Shown: piece after piece, positions 63,029-64,000 of the stretch
How positions within the stretch are numbered: position 1 is the first letter of the stretch
Layout of the letters: every line of letters begins with the position of its first letter
DNA from: Bacillus glycinifermentans
GTDB taxonomy: Bacteria > Bacillota > Bacilli > Bacillales > Bacillaceae
Assembly (NCBI RefSeq): GCF_001042475.2
Contig: NZ_LECW02000004.1
Coordinates: 434,001 to 498,000, forward strand
DNA length: 64,000 nt
Direction: 5' to 3'
Notes under the pieces: model-generated
Seen by the model: the letters and a program-made list of their open reading frames with translations, nothing else
What the model was told of the DNA's origin: nothing
Database searches by the model: none
Program-made: the position numbers and the translations under genes

Positions 63029-63790
63029 TCATTTTGCCGCCGTCACGCAGCAATAATTTTTGTACATATGTACGTTGATTTCCCTAAAATGATGTTTTTC
63101 AAGCAGATGCCTGATCTGCTCTTCCGAATACAACGTAAAATCATCCGTTTTTTTTGATTTTTTCATTTGTTCTTTGAGATGGACGGCGAGAAACACCGTG
63201 CCGTCGATTTGCAGCACGCGGTAAATTTCTTTTAGCGCCTGATCGGGATCCGTCCAAAAATACAGCGTATGCACTGAAAATACTTTATGAAAGACACGGT
63301 CTTCAAACGGAATGTTTTCGGCATATCCGTGCTTGATCTCCGCTTTTCCCTCTTCTCTTAGATACCTGGTCCGGCGCAGACTTCGCTTTACCATGCTTTT
63401 GGATGAATCGATTCCGCAAGCCTTTCCGGTTTCAAGCTTTTCCGCGATCCGGCTGAGAGCAGCTCCGCCTCCCGTTCCGATTTCAAGGATGCGGTCATAG
63501 GGCTGAACATCCAATAACTGAATCGACCATTCGTTTATATCATGATTTCCGGTTTCCATATAAGAAGCAATCCATTTTGATAAAATGCCTCTCGGACTCC
63601 GCAATTGTTTTCCAAGCCATTGTTCAAACACGTCAAAACACCTGCTTTGATTCTTATTAGGCCATTTTTTATCCTGCATCAAAGGACAAAACGGGCTCTT
63701 TCCCAAATCATATCGGCCGCCCAGAAATGAAAAGAAAACCCGCGAAAATACTTGAATCTTTTCCTGCATTCCATAACTAGACGGATTCAT
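63029..63790 (-). CDS. SAM-dependent class I methyltransferase
   Basis: A 253-residue methyltransferase. The SAM motif I is LEIGTGGGAALSRIAEKLET (about residues 97-116), motif II is GIDSSKSMV, and a post-motif DPDQALKEIYRVLQIDGTVF is present. The N-terminal extension (IQVFSRVFFSFLGGRYDLGK) resembles those of small-molecule/ubiquinone-type methyltransferases. The start at 63790 overlaps the stop of a 40-codon ORF (ATGA). Substrate unknown. Confidence 0.75.
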   Translation of the reverse strand: MNPSSYGMQEKIQVFSRVFFSFLGGRYDLGKSPFCPLMQDKKWPNKNQSRCFDVFEQWLGKQLRSPRGILSKWIASYMETGNHDINEWSIQLLDVQPYDRILEIGTGGGAALSRIAEKLETGKACGIDSSKSMVKRSLRRTRYLREEGKAEIKHGYAENIPFEDRVFHKVFSVHTLYFWTDPDQALKEIYRVLQIDGTVFLAVHLKEQMKKSKKTDDFTLYSEEQIRHLLEKHHFREINVHMYKNYCCVTAAK

Positions 63791-63909
63791 CTTTGAAAAT
63801 GTTTCTCCAAAAACGCAGGAACAATTCGAATCAAAGAGGCATTATGTCTAAAAAGCTCTTGATGAAATAAATGATCTATCCGCCCTTTCAATTCCTCATA
63901 TAAATGCAT
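63787..63909 (-). CDS. Possible 40-residue protein coupled to the methyltransferase
   Basis: Reading from ATG at 63909 gives MHLYEELKGRIDHLFHQELF, then RHNASLIRIVPAFLEKHFQR, and stops in an ATGA overlap with the methyltransferase start. It has helical protein-like composition, but no good ribosome site is seen. The frame is open further upstream against the next gene. It may be a real small gene or the end of a lost one. Confidence 0.35.
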   Translation of the reverse strand: MHLYEELKGRIDHLFHQELFRHNASLIRIVPAFLEKHFQR

Positions 63910-63948
63910 AGGATGTATGGAACTTTCACTAAAAGGTGGTGCTAAATT

Positions 63949-64000
63949 ATGGGCTTTGGATACGGTTTTGGCGGTTACGGCCGTTGTTGCGGCTCTTGTG
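63949..64000 (+). CDS. Tiny Gly/Cys-rich protein, YjcZ-like, N-terminal part
   Basis: The ATG at 63949 follows AAAGGTGGTG. The first codons read MGFGYGFGGYGRCCGSC and the window ends there. Such Gly/Tyr/Cys-rich starts are typical of the YjcZ-type tiny proteins of Bacillus, some of which are made in sporulation. The rest lies outside the window. Confidence 0.5.
   Translation, partial: MGFGYGFGGYGRCCGSC

Overview
The window looks like a chromosomal piece of a Bacillus of the B. licheniformis group. Most genes have recognisable B. subtilis-type counterparts (ycgT, yusQ, rocC/rocB/rocG, xynPB, levDEFG-sacC-levR, yjdF, adaAB, ytcD/ytbDE, yybE/yybF, fatR-CYP102A). Control sites are also Bacillus-like: Fur and Zur boxes, cre sites, three SigL (sigma-54) promoters and a yjdF riboswitch. 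No rRNA, tRNA, CRISPR array, insertion sequence or phage was seen. Everything was read by eye from the sequence; no database search was run.

Layout. 0-10.9 kb: 5' end of ycgT, a Gram-negative-style AraC regulator with a short-chain dehydrogenase, a tautomerase, a truncated GntP permease, two lipoproteins (one ZinT-like under a Zur box), a decayed rhodanese/beta-lactamase-fold gene, a P450 divergent from a YoaI-type flavin hydroxylase, and a DUF4064-like membrane protein. 10.9-15.7 kb: arginine catabolism (rocC, rocB, rocG) with SigL promoters and no rocA between rocB and rocG. 15.8-17.3 kb: sulfur-related remnant (TauD-type dioxygenase, broken arylsulfotransferase, 13-codon ORF, YezD). 17.9-22.9 kb: xylo-oligosaccharide uptake and hydrolysis (xynPB) under a XylR-like operator and cre, then two fused gene remnants. 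22.9-30.6 kb: levan/fructose system (SacC levanase, LevDEFG phosphotransferase, LevR activator).

31.7-38.6 kb is the most interesting part: a compact, AT-rich set with an unrecognised 581-residue protein, two different ATP-grasp ligases, an MFS exporter and a divergent PLP aminotransferase around a palindromic promoter region. It resembles a dipeptide or pseudopeptide antibiotic locus in the style of bacilysin (ligase, exporter, aminotransferase) but has no matching precursor genes. It is flanked by gene-poor, degenerate DNA, as expected for an inserted accessory cluster.

39-51 kb holds stress, transport and resistance genes: an amino-acid permease, yjdF with its riboswitch, a secreted nuclease, an XRE/MmyB regulator beside a CMD protein and an exporter, a YciI protein, a chloramphenicol acetyltransferase frameshifted just before its catalytic histidine but still carrying an intact-looking attenuation leader, the adaAB alkylation response, and ytcD/ytbDE with two apparent frameshifts. 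51-64 kb holds a HemD-like protein, a gentisate-dioxygenase-like bicupin, a LysR regulator with a nonsense-broken MFS gene, the self-sufficient P450 CYP102A with FatR and a perfect operator, a large secreted subtilase with a small exported protein, a methyltransferase, and the start of a tiny Gly/Cys-rich protein.

A recurring theme is gene decay: at least seven loci are truncated, frameshifted or nonsense-mutated, and some keep intact regulation. Single-base cases (ytbD, ytbE, yybF) could be sequencing errors and should be verified on reads.
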